NCBI RefSeq assembly: GCF_038396755.1
Contig: NZ_CP149822.1
Location: forward strand, 1,798,001-1,862,000
Reading direction: 5' to 3'
DNA length: 64,000 bases
Origin: Chitinophaga pollutisoli
Lineage (GTDB): Bacteria; Bacteroidota; Bacteroidia; Chitinophagales; Chitinophagaceae
Positions 24,588-34,400 of this stretch are shown here, piece after piece; the first letter of the stretch is position 1; each line of letters starts with the position of its first letter. The translations under genes and the position numbers were made by a program. Under the pieces are notes generated by a model. It saw only the letters and a list, made by a program, of their open reading frames with translations. It was not told where the DNA came from and searched no databases.

Positions 24588-24617
24588 TGCAAAGTTATAA
24601 CATATTTAATTATGCAA
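24588..24617 (-). promoter_or_regulatory. Promoter of the arginine operon with overlapping imperfect inverted repeat
   Basis: Minus strand: TTG at 24615-24617, 17-bp spacer, -7 TAACTTTG at 24590-24597. The same stretch (24588-24616) is an imperfect 29-bp inverted repeat with ends TGCAAAGTTA/TGCATAATTA, a candidate operator for an arginine repressor. The leader to the first gene is about 275 nt. Confidence 0.5.
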
Positions 24618-24641
24618 CCGATTTTTTTTGACCTGAAAACA

Positions 24642-24678
24642 AGAAGGGAAACGCAGGCCTGGCCTGCGTTTCCCTTCT
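24642..24678 (-). terminator. Terminator after the GH29 fucosidase
   Basis: Perfect 18-bp inverted repeat (24642-24659 with 24661-24678) around one base, followed on the minus strand by TTGTTTTC. It separates the fucosidase from the arginine promoter. Confidence 0.75.
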
Positions 24679-24704
24679 AAATTCATTGTCTTCCGGCAGC
24701 GCTG

Positions 24705-26732
24705 TCAGTATACCACCAATTCCGCCACCGAAACCCGGGTATCCTCCGCATTCGCAGGTGCCAGAGCTACGAACTTCACGAAGCGATAACTGGCTGAAGA
24801 TGAAATATTTATGCTTTGCTCGATCGGATTATTCTGAACATTGGCGAAAGTTCCTTCCGCCACTGCCTTGCCCCACTCCTTCCCGTCGGCGCTCAGGTAC
24901 ACCGCGTACTTGTACACGATGCCGCCGCGGGGATTGGGGATGTAAGACACCCCTTTCACCGGTTGCTCCCTCCCCATGTCCACCACCAGTTCCGCCGGAT
25001 ACGCGTTTTCTTTGGTGGTCCAGGCACGGGGGGTAGCGTCGATCGCCGCTTCGGCGCCCGGCGTCAGCACCCTCCAGCCCACCGGCGCGATGCCGAGTTT
25101 CCGGATGATCGTGGCGCTGGCCTTCTGCCCGTTGTTCACGAATGCGCGGGCTGTCACCGTGCCGGCTGCCGGGAAGGCAAACGGATTGTCGTATTTCGGG
25201 GAAGCCGTGGTAGGCGCAGAACCGTCGGTCGTGTAATGGATCACCGGATCCGGGGATTCCGTTTTGATGCTCACCATCCCTTCCTTATCCCGCGTTATGA
25301 TCGGGTCGGCAATCAGTTCCGGCGCCTGGTACAGCGCCACTTCGCTGATCACCGGGCTCGCCTTCGCGTCCAGGATACTCACGCGGATGCTTTTGGCCGT
25401 GATCATCGGCAGGCGCAGGATGCGCTTGTAGCCCACCGTCGTTTCCCGCGCGATCTCCTTCCACTCCTTGCCTTCCAGCACGCTCACCGTAAAAGAACGT
25501 ACCCGCTGGCCCAGGGGAATAAACTCCTGCACCGAAATGCGGTTGAACGTCACCGGACTGGCGTAGCTCAGGGTGATGTCGCCCGTGGTTTTGCCTTCTT
25601 CCGTTGCCCAGTAAGTATTATAGTTGCCGTCGGTGAGGTACACCGCGCTCGTCATGGGGTTGTTCTGACGGGTATTCGTGGTCGCGATCCGCGCTTTTCT
25701 CGCCAGGTTCAGCTTGAAATCCTCATCCAGCGCGCGGCGCAGCTCCATCAGGCGCGTGGAGTCCGTGGCGTGGATGCGCCCGCGGCGGTCGACCGGTATA
25801 TTCAGCAGCAGGTTGGCGTTGCGTCCAACGGAACCGTAGTAGATATCCAGCAGATGGGGCAGCGTTTTCACTTTATTGTCGGTGGAAGCGCTATAAAACC
25901 ATCCCGGCCGGATCGACACGTCGGCTTCACCGGGCACCCAGTGCGTACCGTCTTCCTGCCCTTTGTTGAGGATCTGGGTAATACCGCCCATGCCAGGTTT
26001 GAAGTCCGCGCGGTTGAGCGTGCTCCAGTTGGTGGTGCCCGCATATCCTTCTTCGTTACCGATCCAGCGGCAGCCGGGGCCGGCGTCGCTGAAGAAGATG
26101 ACGTTGGGATGGTATTTTTTCACCGTTCCCTCGAAGAGGTCCCAGTCGTACACTTGTTTTTTGCCGTTGGGGCCTTCGCCGTTGGCGCCGTCGAACCACT
26201 GTTCGAACACGTCACCGTATTTGGTGTGCACTTCCCGCAGCTGGTTGGCGAACACCTGGTTGTATTCCGGCGTGCCGTATGCGGGGTGGTTGCGGTCCCA
26301 GGGCGAAAGGTATACACCGAACAGCAGGCCGTATTCGCGGCAGGCGGCGGATAGTTCCGCCAGCACATCGCCTTTCCCGTTTTTCCAGGCACTCTCCCGC
26401 ACGGTGTGCTTGCTGTATTCGCTGGGCCAGAGGCAGAAGCCGTCATGGTGCTTGGCCGTGATGATAATCCCTTTCATCCCCGCCAGCTTCGCCGTACGGG
26501 CCCATTGGCGCGCGTCCAGCTCGGAAGGGTTGAAGACTTTGGGATCCTCGTCGCCATGCCCCCATTCCTTATCCGTAAAGGTATTCGGACCGAAGTGGAT
26601 GAACATGTAATATTCCAGCTGCTGCCATTTCACCTGCGCGGCCGACGGCAGCGCGCCCACCGGTTTGATCTCCGGTTGTGCCCATGCTTTGCTCCCGGCC
26701 AGCAGGAGTGCGAGAAGAATTACTTTTTTCAT
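24705..26732 (-). CDS. GH29 alpha-L-fucosidase with C-terminal carbohydrate-binding modules
   Basis: 675 residues. Signal peptide MKKVILLALLLAGSKAWA sends it to the periplasm or surface. The GH29 barrel covers about residues 20-350; the nucleophile region is EQWFDGANGEGPNG (Asp about 187), after FIHFGPNTFTDKEWG and IITAKHHDGFCLWPSEYS. An F5/8 type C (discoidin) domain follows at about 365-475, a CHB_HEX_C-type beta domain with VIHYTTDGSAPTT at about 480-555, and a second F5/8-like domain to the end (ELVVY). It should release terminal fucose from glycans. Transcribed divergently from susC; they share a 430-bp intergenic region. Confidence 0.92.
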   Translation of the reverse strand: MKKVILLALLLAGSKAWAQPEIKPVGALPSAAQVKWQQLEYYMFIHFGPNTFTDKEWGHGDEDPKVFNPSELDARQWARTAKLAGMKGIIITAKHHDGFCLWPSEYSKHTVRESAWKNGKGDVLAELSAACREYGLLFGVYLSPWDRNHPAYGTPEYNQVFANQLREVHTKYGDVFEQWFDGANGEGPNGKKQVYDWDLFEGTVKKYHPNVIFFSDAGPGCRWIGNEEGYAGTTNWSTLNRADFKPGMGGITQILNKGQEDGTHWVPGEADVSIRPGWFYSASTDNKVKTLPHLLDIYYGSVGRNANLLLNIPVDRRGRIHATDSTRLMELRRALDEDFKLNLARKARIATTNTRQNNPMTSAVYLTDGNYNTYWATEEGKTTGDITLSYASPVTFNRISVQEFIPLGQRVRSFTVSVLEGKEWKEIARETTVGYKRILRLPMITAKSIRVSILDAKASPVISEVALYQAPELIADPIITRDKEGMVSIKTESPDPVIHYTTDGSAPTTASPKYDNPFAFPAAGTVTARAFVNNGQKASATIIRKLGIAPVGWRVLTPGAEAAIDATPRAWTTKENAYPAELVVDMGREQPVKGVSYIPNPRGGIVYKYAVYLSADGKEWGKAVAEGTFANVQNNPIEQSINISSSASYRFVKFVALAPANAEDTRVSVAELVVY

Positions 26733-27160
26733 AGTTGCGTTTGTAGACGTGAGGATCGTAAAATACTAACCTGCCGCCCATTTATCGAACATTGTCAATA
26801 TCCTGTGAATCAAAGTTAAAATACTATGAAAATCAGACTTCTGAAGTACCGTTCATCCCATAAAACGATGTTTTATTAACGCAAACCCGTCGATTTCAAC
26901 CCCGAAACGGTGCTGGCTCCGATCTCATTGCTCCTTCCGTTCCCTTCAGCCATGAAATCCGCCGCTTCAGTCAGCACATCGCGCAACTCGAATACCATTG
27001 AAATTCCCGTAGGCAGGGCAGAGATTACATTTACATCTAATCTGACCCTGAAGGATAAAATATCAGCCAATTCGAAAGGACCATGCTTCCTGATAAATAA
27101 TGCAATCACACATACCATACACTGGTACACGATTCATCGCTTCAATCAAAAAAAACGCAA
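26733..27160. other. Intergenic region between the fucosidase and susC
   Basis: No credible gene; the plus-strand frame at 26910-27164 has an unconvincing composition and runs into susC. It holds a 7-bp inverted repeat ATAAAAC-GAT-GTTTTAT (26860-26876), a possible operator for either gene. No clear -7 element with TAnnTTTG was found for susC; nearest is TACATTTA around 27023. Confidence 0.45.
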
Positions 27161-30070
27161 ATGAGAAAAAAGCTCAAAGGCATCCTATCACTCTTATGCC
27201 TGTTACTTCCGCTTGTTATGCAAGCACAAAATCAAACCGTTAAGGGAAGGGTCACGGATGTGACCGGAAATCCGCTCCCGGGAGCCAGCATCGCCGTGCA
27301 GAAAGGGCGTACCGGTGCCGTTACCAACGCCGAAGGCCGGTTCGAAATTAATGTGGCGCCCGGCACTAAACTCACCATCAACTTTACGGGTTACAAATCC
27401 GCCACCGTTATCGCCGACCCTTCCGCTCCGCTGCAGGTCGTGCTGGAAGATGACATCGCCAAGCTGGATGAAGTGATCGTGACCGGCCTGGCCACCACGG
27501 TAAAAAGAAGGAACGCCGCTAACTCGGTGGCCACCATTTCCGCCAAGGAACTGGCAGGCGCCGCGCCTGCCCAAACCTTCGACGCTGCTTTGAGCGGCAA
27601 GATCACCGGCGCAAACATCACGGCCAACTCCGGCGCGCCGGGTGGTGGCCTTTCCATCAAACTGCGCGGCGTATCGTCCATTTACGGTACCATACAGCCG
27701 TTGTTCGTGATTGATGGCGTGATCGTATCCAACCGAGCAACCTCCACGGGTATCAACGTGGTATCTCAGGCCGGCGGCCCTACCAATGCCACTTCCGGGC
27801 AGGATAACCCTGCTTCCCGTATCGCTGACCTCAACCCCAACGACATCGAGAACGTAGAAATCCTGAAAGGCGCCTCCGCTTCCGCCATCTATGGCTCCCA
27901 GGCATCTGCTGGTGTGGTGATCATCACCACCAAGAAAGGCCGTTCCGGTAAAACATCTTTTGCCGTTAACCAGGACCTCGGCGTGGCTACCGCCAGGAAA
28001 CTGCTCGGTATGAAAAAAGACCTCACCGACGAAGATCTTGAGGCAAGAGACTGGGATATCCCTACCGTACGCGCAGCCCAGGCGAGCGGCAAGTTTTTCG
28101 ATTATGAAAAAGAAGTATTTGGCGGGAAAGGATTTCTCCGCAATACGACTGTCAGCATGAACGGCGGCAGCGAAAAAACTACTTTCCACTTGTCGGCCGG
28201 CCTGAAAGACGAAGAAGGAATTGTAAGGAATACAGGGTACTCCAATGCCAATGTGCGTCTGAACCTCAACCACAAGGTTTCCGACCGCGTGAAATTTGGT
28301 TTCACCAGCGCTTACATGAACACCAATGCCGACCGCGGGCTGTTCGGCAACGAGAACTCCGGCAACACGGTAGGTTATGGCATCATCGCTACTTCGCCCT
28401 GGATCGATCTGCATCCTGACGCGAACGGTATTTATCCCAATCCCCGTAATGGTGCGAACATCCTTCAAACCATCGCGCATTCAGAAAACAGCGAAAAAGT
28501 AAACCGCGTGCTGACCGGCGGTACCGCTGAGTTCGTCTTACAGCAGTCCCCCACCTCCACTACCCGCCTGATGGGCCGTGCCGGCCTGGATTTCTATCAT
28601 ACCAAATCACTGGCGCTTTTCCCTGCCATGCTGCATTTCGAAGCAGTAACCGGCGGACGGAACATCCGTGGCAATACATATGAAATGAACACCAGCTGGG
28701 CAGGTTTCCTTGTTAACACGTTCACACCCGGCCAGGGGAACCTCACATTCACCACTACCGGCGGTATCACTCATGAGGCGGGTGACTACGACCAATTGCT
28801 GAATATTGCATCCCGTCTTGTTGGTGACGAAACCAGCCAGGGCCAGGCGGCTGCGATCCGCGTGACGCAGACCCGCAGTTCTTATCGTAACGACGGCCTC
28901 TTCTTCCAGGAAGAGCTCGCTTACAAGGAGTTCCTGAACTTTACGGTTGGCGCACGTTTCGACCGGTCCACCAACAACGGCGACTATAAAAAATTCAACA
29001 TCTATCCGAAAGCGAACGCATCCTGGAACATCACCAAAATGGGCCAGTGGGACGGCGCGCTCGTTAACGACCTGAAATTCCGCATCGCCTATGGCGAGAG
29101 CAGCGGCTTCCCGACGTTCAACTCCCGCTTCACCAACATGGCGCCTTCCGTTATCGGCGGCCTTCCCGGATCTATCGTTAGCCTTTCTCTCGGAGATCCC
29201 AATATCAAATCCGAGCGTCAAACTGAATTGGAAGGTGGATTCGACCTGAGTTTGTTCAATGGAAAATTGAATTTCGAAGCCACCGTTTACAATAAAGTAA
29301 TCAGGGACCTGCTGGTTGCGGCTGACTGGCCGGGCTCTACAGGCTTTAACAGCAGGTGGGTGAACGCCGGCGAGCTGCGCAACCGCGGCGTGGAGTTGAG
29401 CCTTCGCGCTACGCCTTTCAACAACCGCAATGTTCGTTGGAATACGACTGTCAACTACTGGCTGAACCGTTCTAAAGTCCTGAAGCTTAATGTTCCCGCA
29501 TTTGACCAGGGCGACAGCTTCGGTGCCGGCCTCGGTACTATCTGGATCGAAGAAGGAAAATCTGCGACACAACTGGTTATCGAAGAAGCGGCAGGATTAC
29601 GCGTACTGGGCGACATTGAACCGAGATTCCAGCTGAGCTGGTTCAACGATGTGAACTTCTTTAAAAACTGGACCTTCCGCGCCATGCTGCATTACAAAAA
29701 AGGCGGTGCCAACGTGAACCTCACCCGGTACCTGCGTGATGGCAGCGGACTTTCTTCCGACTTCAGCGACAAAAACGATAAAGGGGAATACCTGGCGGAA
29801 GCACGCGGAAACGACGTATCACAGTACACTGAAGATGCTACTTACCTCCGTCTTCGCGAAGTGGCGCTGTTCTATCAGCTTCCGGTTCGCCCGCGCGGTA
29901 TCAGCAACATCCAGATCGGCGTATCCGCAAACAACTACTTCACACTGGCGAAATACAGCGGTTATGATCCGGAAGTTTCCAACTTCGGTTCCACTTTCGG
30001 CACCGGAATCGACGTAGCGCCGTATGCTGCGACCAAACGCCTGCAGTTCCACCTGTCCGTGAATTTTTAA
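27161..30070 (+). CDS. SusC/RagA-type TonB-linked outer-membrane protein
   Basis: 969 residues. Signal peptide (residues 1-22, ending MQAQ), carboxypeptidase-like domain with VKGRVTDVTGNPLPGASIAV (about 27-46), a TonB box-like KLDEVIVTGLATTVKRRN (about 103-120), a plug with SIKLRGVSSIYGTIQPLFVI and ASASAIYGSQASAGVVIITTKKGRSG (about 165-250, read in two parts), and a large beta-barrel ending LQFHLSVNF. Imports oligosaccharides or peptides together with its lipoprotein partner SusD. Shorter than the usual 1000-1100 residue SusC, without an N-terminal secretin/TonB extension. Confidence 0.94.
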   Translation: MRKKLKGILSLLCLLLPLVMQAQNQTVKGRVTDVTGNPLPGASIAVQKGRTGAVTNAEGRFEINVAPGTKLTINFTGYKSATVIADPSAPLQVVLEDDIAKLDEVIVTGLATTVKRRNAANSVATISAKELAGAAPAQTFDAALSGKITGANITANSGAPGGGLSIKLRGVSSIYGTIQPLFVIDGVIVSNRATSTGINVVSQAGGPTNATSGQDNPASRIADLNPNDIENVEILKGASASAIYGSQASAGVVIITTKKGRSGKTSFAVNQDLGVATARKLLGMKKDLTDEDLEARDWDIPTVRAAQASGKFFDYEKEVFGGKGFLRNTTVSMNGGSEKTTFHLSAGLKDEEGIVRNTGYSNANVRLNLNHKVSDRVKFGFTSAYMNTNADRGLFGNENSGNTVGYGIIATSPWIDLHPDANGIYPNPRNGANILQTIAHSENSEKVNRVLTGGTAEFVLQQSPTSTTRLMGRAGLDFYHTKSLALFPAMLHFEAVTGGRNIRGNTYEMNTSWAGFLVNTFTPGQGNLTFTTTGGITHEAGDYDQLLNIASRLVGDETSQGQAAAIRVTQTRSSYRNDGLFFQEELAYKEFLNFTVGARFDRSTNNGDYKKFNIYPKANASWNITKMGQWDGALVNDLKFRIAYGESSGFPTFNSRFTNMAPSVIGGLPGSIVSLSLGDPNIKSERQTELEGGFDLSLFNGKLNFEATVYNKVIRDLLVAADWPGSTGFNSRWVNAGELRNRGVELSLRATPFNNRNVRWNTTVNYWLNRSKVLKLNVPAFDQGDSFGAGLGTIWIEEGKSATQLVIEEAAGLRVLGDIEPRFQLSWFNDVNFFKNWTFRAMLHYKKGGANVNLTRYLRDGSGLSSDFSDKNDKGEYLAEARGNDVSQYTEDATYLRLREVALFYQLPVRPRGISNIQIGVSANNYFTLAKYSGYDPEVSNFGSTFGTGIDVAPYAATKRLQFHLSVNF

Positions 30071-30089
30071 TCCGTTAAAGTAGCAGAAA

Positions 30090-31412
30090 ATGAATCTGAA
30101 AATAGCAAGTACAATTATAGCCATAGCAGGATTAGGGATGTTGGCTTCCTGTAAGAACGAACCAATCGCCAATCCTAACGCGCCTTCGATGGAGGAGCTT
30201 ATCAAAAATCCGACAATCAATCAGCTGAACAGCCTTGTAACCGGTACGGAAAGCAGTATGCGCACACGCATGGAAATCTACATCGATGTCGTGAGTACAC
30301 TGGGCCGTGAATATTACCGCCATTCCGGCGCTGATCCCCGGTGGAGGCGCGCCATCCTGGGATCCGGCGCGGCCACCACGCTTCCCGCGGGCGGTTTCTA
30401 TGCGACCATACCCTGGGACGCCCGCTACAATGTGGTAAAAAACTGCAACCTCCTGCTGCAAGGCGTAGATAAGTCAAAATTCCTCCCCAACGCCAATGCA
30501 AAAAACGGTTACATCGCTTTCGCCAATACCATTAAAGCTTACCAGATGCTGCTGGTGCTGACCGGCACGCATGACAATGGCATAAGGCTCGATGTTTCGG
30601 ATCCCTTAAAACCGGGCCCGATCGTAAACCGCGCGACCGCGCTCGAGGGTATCGCCAAACTACTGGATGATGCGGATGCGCTGCTCGATGATGCAACATT
30701 CAGTTTCACATTGTCTGAAGGTTTTGCCGGATTCAACAATCCCGCTGGTTTCCGTCAATTTAACCGCGCTATCGCAGCACGCGTCGCGATTTATCGTGAA
30801 CGCTGGGCAGAAGCGCTGACCTTCCTGCAGGGCAGTTTCATTTCACAGGCTGCGGGTGCTGACCTGTACCTCGGGCCCAAACATATCTTCTCGTTGGCCA
30901 CCAACGACCAGACAAACCAATTGTTCCTGGAACCCGATAATACAGACGAGTTGCAGATGGCTCATCCGCTGTACATCACCGAAATCGAAGCCGGCGACGA
31001 CCGGATCAATAAAGCGCGTCTGCGCCCGGGCGGGATTGCCATACCCACTTTGCCCGGCACACATGAAATGCGCATTTTCAACAGTCAGACGTCTCCGTTC
31101 TCAATTATCCGCAACGAAGAGCTGATCCTCATTTTCGCCGAAGCAAGTGCACAAAACAATGCGCTTCCCGCCGCTGCTGATGCTGTTAACCTCATCCGCA
31201 CCCGGCATGGCCTGGCAGCACGGCTGGACCTGGATACGAAAGACAAGCTGATCGACGAAATCCTGAAACAGCGCCGCTACTCCCTTTGGGGCGAAGGCCA
31301 CCGCTGGATCGACGTCCGCCGGTACAACAGGCTGAATACGCTGCCTATCGACCGTGTAGACGACGATATCTTCCCGCAATTACCTATCCCGCTTTCCGAG
31401 CAAGGTGTATAA
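30090..31412 (+). CDS. SusD/RagB-type surface lipoprotein
   Basis: 440 residues. Lipoprotein signal with Cys 21 (GMLASCKNEP), then an alpha-helical SusD fold with TPR-like helices: KNCNLLLQGVDKSKF, GYIAFANTIKAYQMLLVLTG, and RNEELILIFAEASAQNNALP. The C-terminal QRRYSLWGEGHRWIDVRRYN (about 407-426) is the RagB/SusD signature. It caps the SusC pore and binds the ligand. It follows susC by 19 nt on the same strand. It belongs to the shorter class of about 440-480 residues. Confidence 0.92.
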   Translation: MNLKIASTIIAIAGLGMLASCKNEPIANPNAPSMEELIKNPTINQLNSLVTGTESSMRTRMEIYIDVVSTLGREYYRHSGADPRWRRAILGSGAATTLPAGGFYATIPWDARYNVVKNCNLLLQGVDKSKFLPNANAKNGYIAFANTIKAYQMLLVLTGTHDNGIRLDVSDPLKPGPIVNRATALEGIAKLLDDADALLDDATFSFTLSEGFAGFNNPAGFRQFNRAIAARVAIYRERWAEALTFLQGSFISQAAGADLYLGPKHIFSLATNDQTNQLFLEPDNTDELQMAHPLYITEIEAGDDRINKARLRPGGIAIPTLPGTHEMRIFNSQTSPFSIIRNEELILIFAEASAQNNALPAAADAVNLIRTRHGLAARLDLDTKDKLIDEILKQRRYSLWGEGHRWIDVRRYNRLNTLPIDRVDDDIFPQLPIPLSEQGV

Positions 31413-31437
31413 GCAATTGCGATAAATCTTGAATAAC

Positions 31438-31465
31438 CAGAAGGCTGCCACTGTGCAGCCTTCTG
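31438..31465 (+). other. Strong intra-operon hairpin after susD
   Basis: Perfect 11-bp stem CAGAAGGCTGC/GCAGCCTTCTG with a 6-nt loop, 26 nt after the susD stop and without a T-run. Likely an mRNA processing or attenuation element before the big repeat protein gene rather than a strong terminator. Confidence 0.45.
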
Positions 31466-31497
31466 CCATAACCCCAGACATACAAATACCATCTCTC

Positions 31498-34400
31498 ATG
31501 AAGCATTATCTACGGATTTTGCCCTGGCTCTTTTTACTGCTGTGCGGTATCAGGGGCGCAAGGGCCGCCACCCCAACGCTTCCTTCTTCCGGCATTACAT
31601 TCAACACGGTGGAAGGCAATCATCTAGGTTTCTATTGGACGAGAGGCGATGGCGCGAAGCGCATCGTCATCGCGAAAGCCGGCGGGCCAGTACAGGCCAG
31701 GCCAGTGAATGGCAGAACGTACACGCCCAACCCGGCCTTCGGCCAGGGCGAAGCAGTAGGCGCCGGCGAATATGTAATCGGCTACGGCAACCTCAGCCAG
31801 CTGACCACCACCGGCCTTACTTCCGGCGTTACATATTATTTCGCCGTATTCGAGTTCAATGGTGACAACGCCACCACCGAGTACCTGACTACCGCCTTCA
31901 TGACCGCCAACAAGGCTACGGAGAAACCGCCGGTGACACAGGTTTCAAACATCCAGATCAGCGACATCACCGGCAGCAAAGCCACAATAAAGTGGACGAA
32001 CGGGAACGGCTATGGCCGACTGCTCGTAATGCGCGAAGGCAGTCCGGTGGATGCGCAGCCCACAGAATTCGTGAACTATAACGCCAACGCCAACTTCGGG
32101 GTGGGCGCCCAGATCGGCACCGGCAATTACGTCGTATACAACTGGTACAGCGGCAGCGCCACGCAAACGGTATATCGGCTCAAGAACGGCACCACCTATC
32201 ATATAGCCGCATACGAATTCAACGGCTGGAACGGCCCCGCGTTTACGCGGCCCGCCGCCACGGCCACTTTCAACACGCCTTCCGAACCGTCCAAACCTCC
32301 CGGCGCCATGTATTCGGACTCGCGCGACACCCGGCAGTTCCGGATGCTGTTCCCCGCGGGCGATGGCACCCATCGCCTGGTGATCGGGAAAAAGGGTAGC
32401 CCTGTCACCTCCGTTCCTACAGACGGCACCGTATATACGGCCGATAGTGAATTTGGCAAGGGTACTCGCCTGGGTACCGATGAATTCGTCGTATATGCAG
32501 GAACAGAATGGCTGAAACTGATTACCGGTCTGGAACCCGGCACCACCTATCATTTCCGGACATTCGAATATAACGAAGCCAATACAACGGATTATCTCAC
32601 CTCCGCTTTCAGCGAAGGCTCCGCCACCACCCTCACCACACCTACTGCAAGCCCCACAATCCTGCAGCTCTCCGACATCCGGGCGTTCCAGATGACTGCC
32701 AATTGGGATAAAGGAGACGGTAACAGCAGGATACTCATCGGCAAAGCAAATGGCCCAGTAGACATTACCCCTGAAGATTTTAAAGCTTATTCCGCCAGCG
32801 GTAATTTTGGCACCGGCGCGCAAATCGGGAACGGCAATTTTGTATTGTCAGAAGGCAATCAAACCCAGGTAACGATTTATCAGCTGACAGCGGGCGTCAC
32901 CTATCACTTCGCTTTGCTGGAGGCCAACGGCTCCGTAGCCCCCATGTACCTGAAACCCGGCATCACCGCCAGCGCCACCACCAATCCAAAACCCACCACC
33001 CACCCGAACAGCCTGAGCATCGACAGCAGGATGATCAACTCGCTGCGGGTGTATTGCAATATGGGGAATGGCACGAAACTATTGGTTATCGGGAAGAAAG
33101 GTTCCCCCGTGACGGCAGTCCCCGTAGACAAGGAAATCTACACCGGCAGCTGGAAATTTGAAGACGGAGATGAGATCGCACCCGGCGAATTCGTGATCCA
33201 TTCCGGCACCTGGAACGCGCCGACGGTAAATAACCTCGAACCCAACACCACCTATCACTTCCGCGTGATTAACTACAACGAAGTAAACGGCGAACCTTTC
33301 TACTACACTGCCGATCCGATGACAGACGGCAGCGGCAGCACCATCGATTACGCCCGGCCGCAGGCCAGCAACCTCACATTCCCGGAGATTCAACATACAT
33401 CCGTCAAACTGAAATTTGACGCAGGCGGAGGCACGAGAAGGCTTGTAATCTATAAAGCCGGCGGGCCCGTGGACGCGAACCCCGCTAACGGTGCCGGATA
33501 TGGCGCCGGATCAGCTTTAGGCAACGGCAATATCGTGGCGGGATATACGACGTCCGACGAGTTAACGGCCACAGGCCTTACCGCGGGTACCAATTACCAC
33601 TTCGCGGTATATGAAATCACGCCCACGTATTACTTCTATACACCCGATCCGTTAAGAGGCCAGACCACCACCACGGGCGCCACGCAAACGATCACCTTCC
33701 CCGACTTCACTGCCAAAACATACGGCGACGCCGATTTCGACCTGCCGGCGCAGGCCAGTTCAGGATTGCCCATTTCGTATGACTTCAGCAGCAATTATGT
33801 GGAAGTCGTGAACGGCAAATTCCATATCATCCGGAGCGGAACCGTCACCGTTACGGCCCGCCAACCCGGCGATGCCATCTACGCACCGGCAACTCCCGTT
33901 TCGAAGGATCTGACCATCGCAAAAAAAGCGCTGACCATCCGCGCAGCAAATAAAACCATCGCCTTCGGCGACGATATCCCGGCGCTCACCGCCACTTATG
34001 ACGGATTTGTGCTGGGAGAAACGGAAGCGGCATTGAGCAAGCTACCCACGCTGAGCACCGACGCGAAAAAAGGCGACCCCTCGGGCGACTATACCATCAA
34101 TATCACCGGCGCCACCGCCACCAACTACGATATCACACACGCATCCGGCATCCTGACCATCCAGCCGCCGCCGCGCACACCGCAAACCATCAACTTCCCG
34201 CCGCTGGCAGACCTCCGTTACGGGATGGGCCACACCACACTGAACGCCCGCGCCACATCTAACCTGCCAATCGTTTACCAAAGTTCCAACACCGCCATCG
34301 CGCAGGTGGTAAACGGGCAGATCCAGATCGTGAAGGCCGGCACGGTAAAAATCACGGCGTATTGCCCTGGCGATCAGACCTGGGAAGATGCACCGCCCGT

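Noticed and set aside
26910..27164. 84-codon plus ORF before susC
   Set aside because: Composition and position in the susC leader region do not support a gene.
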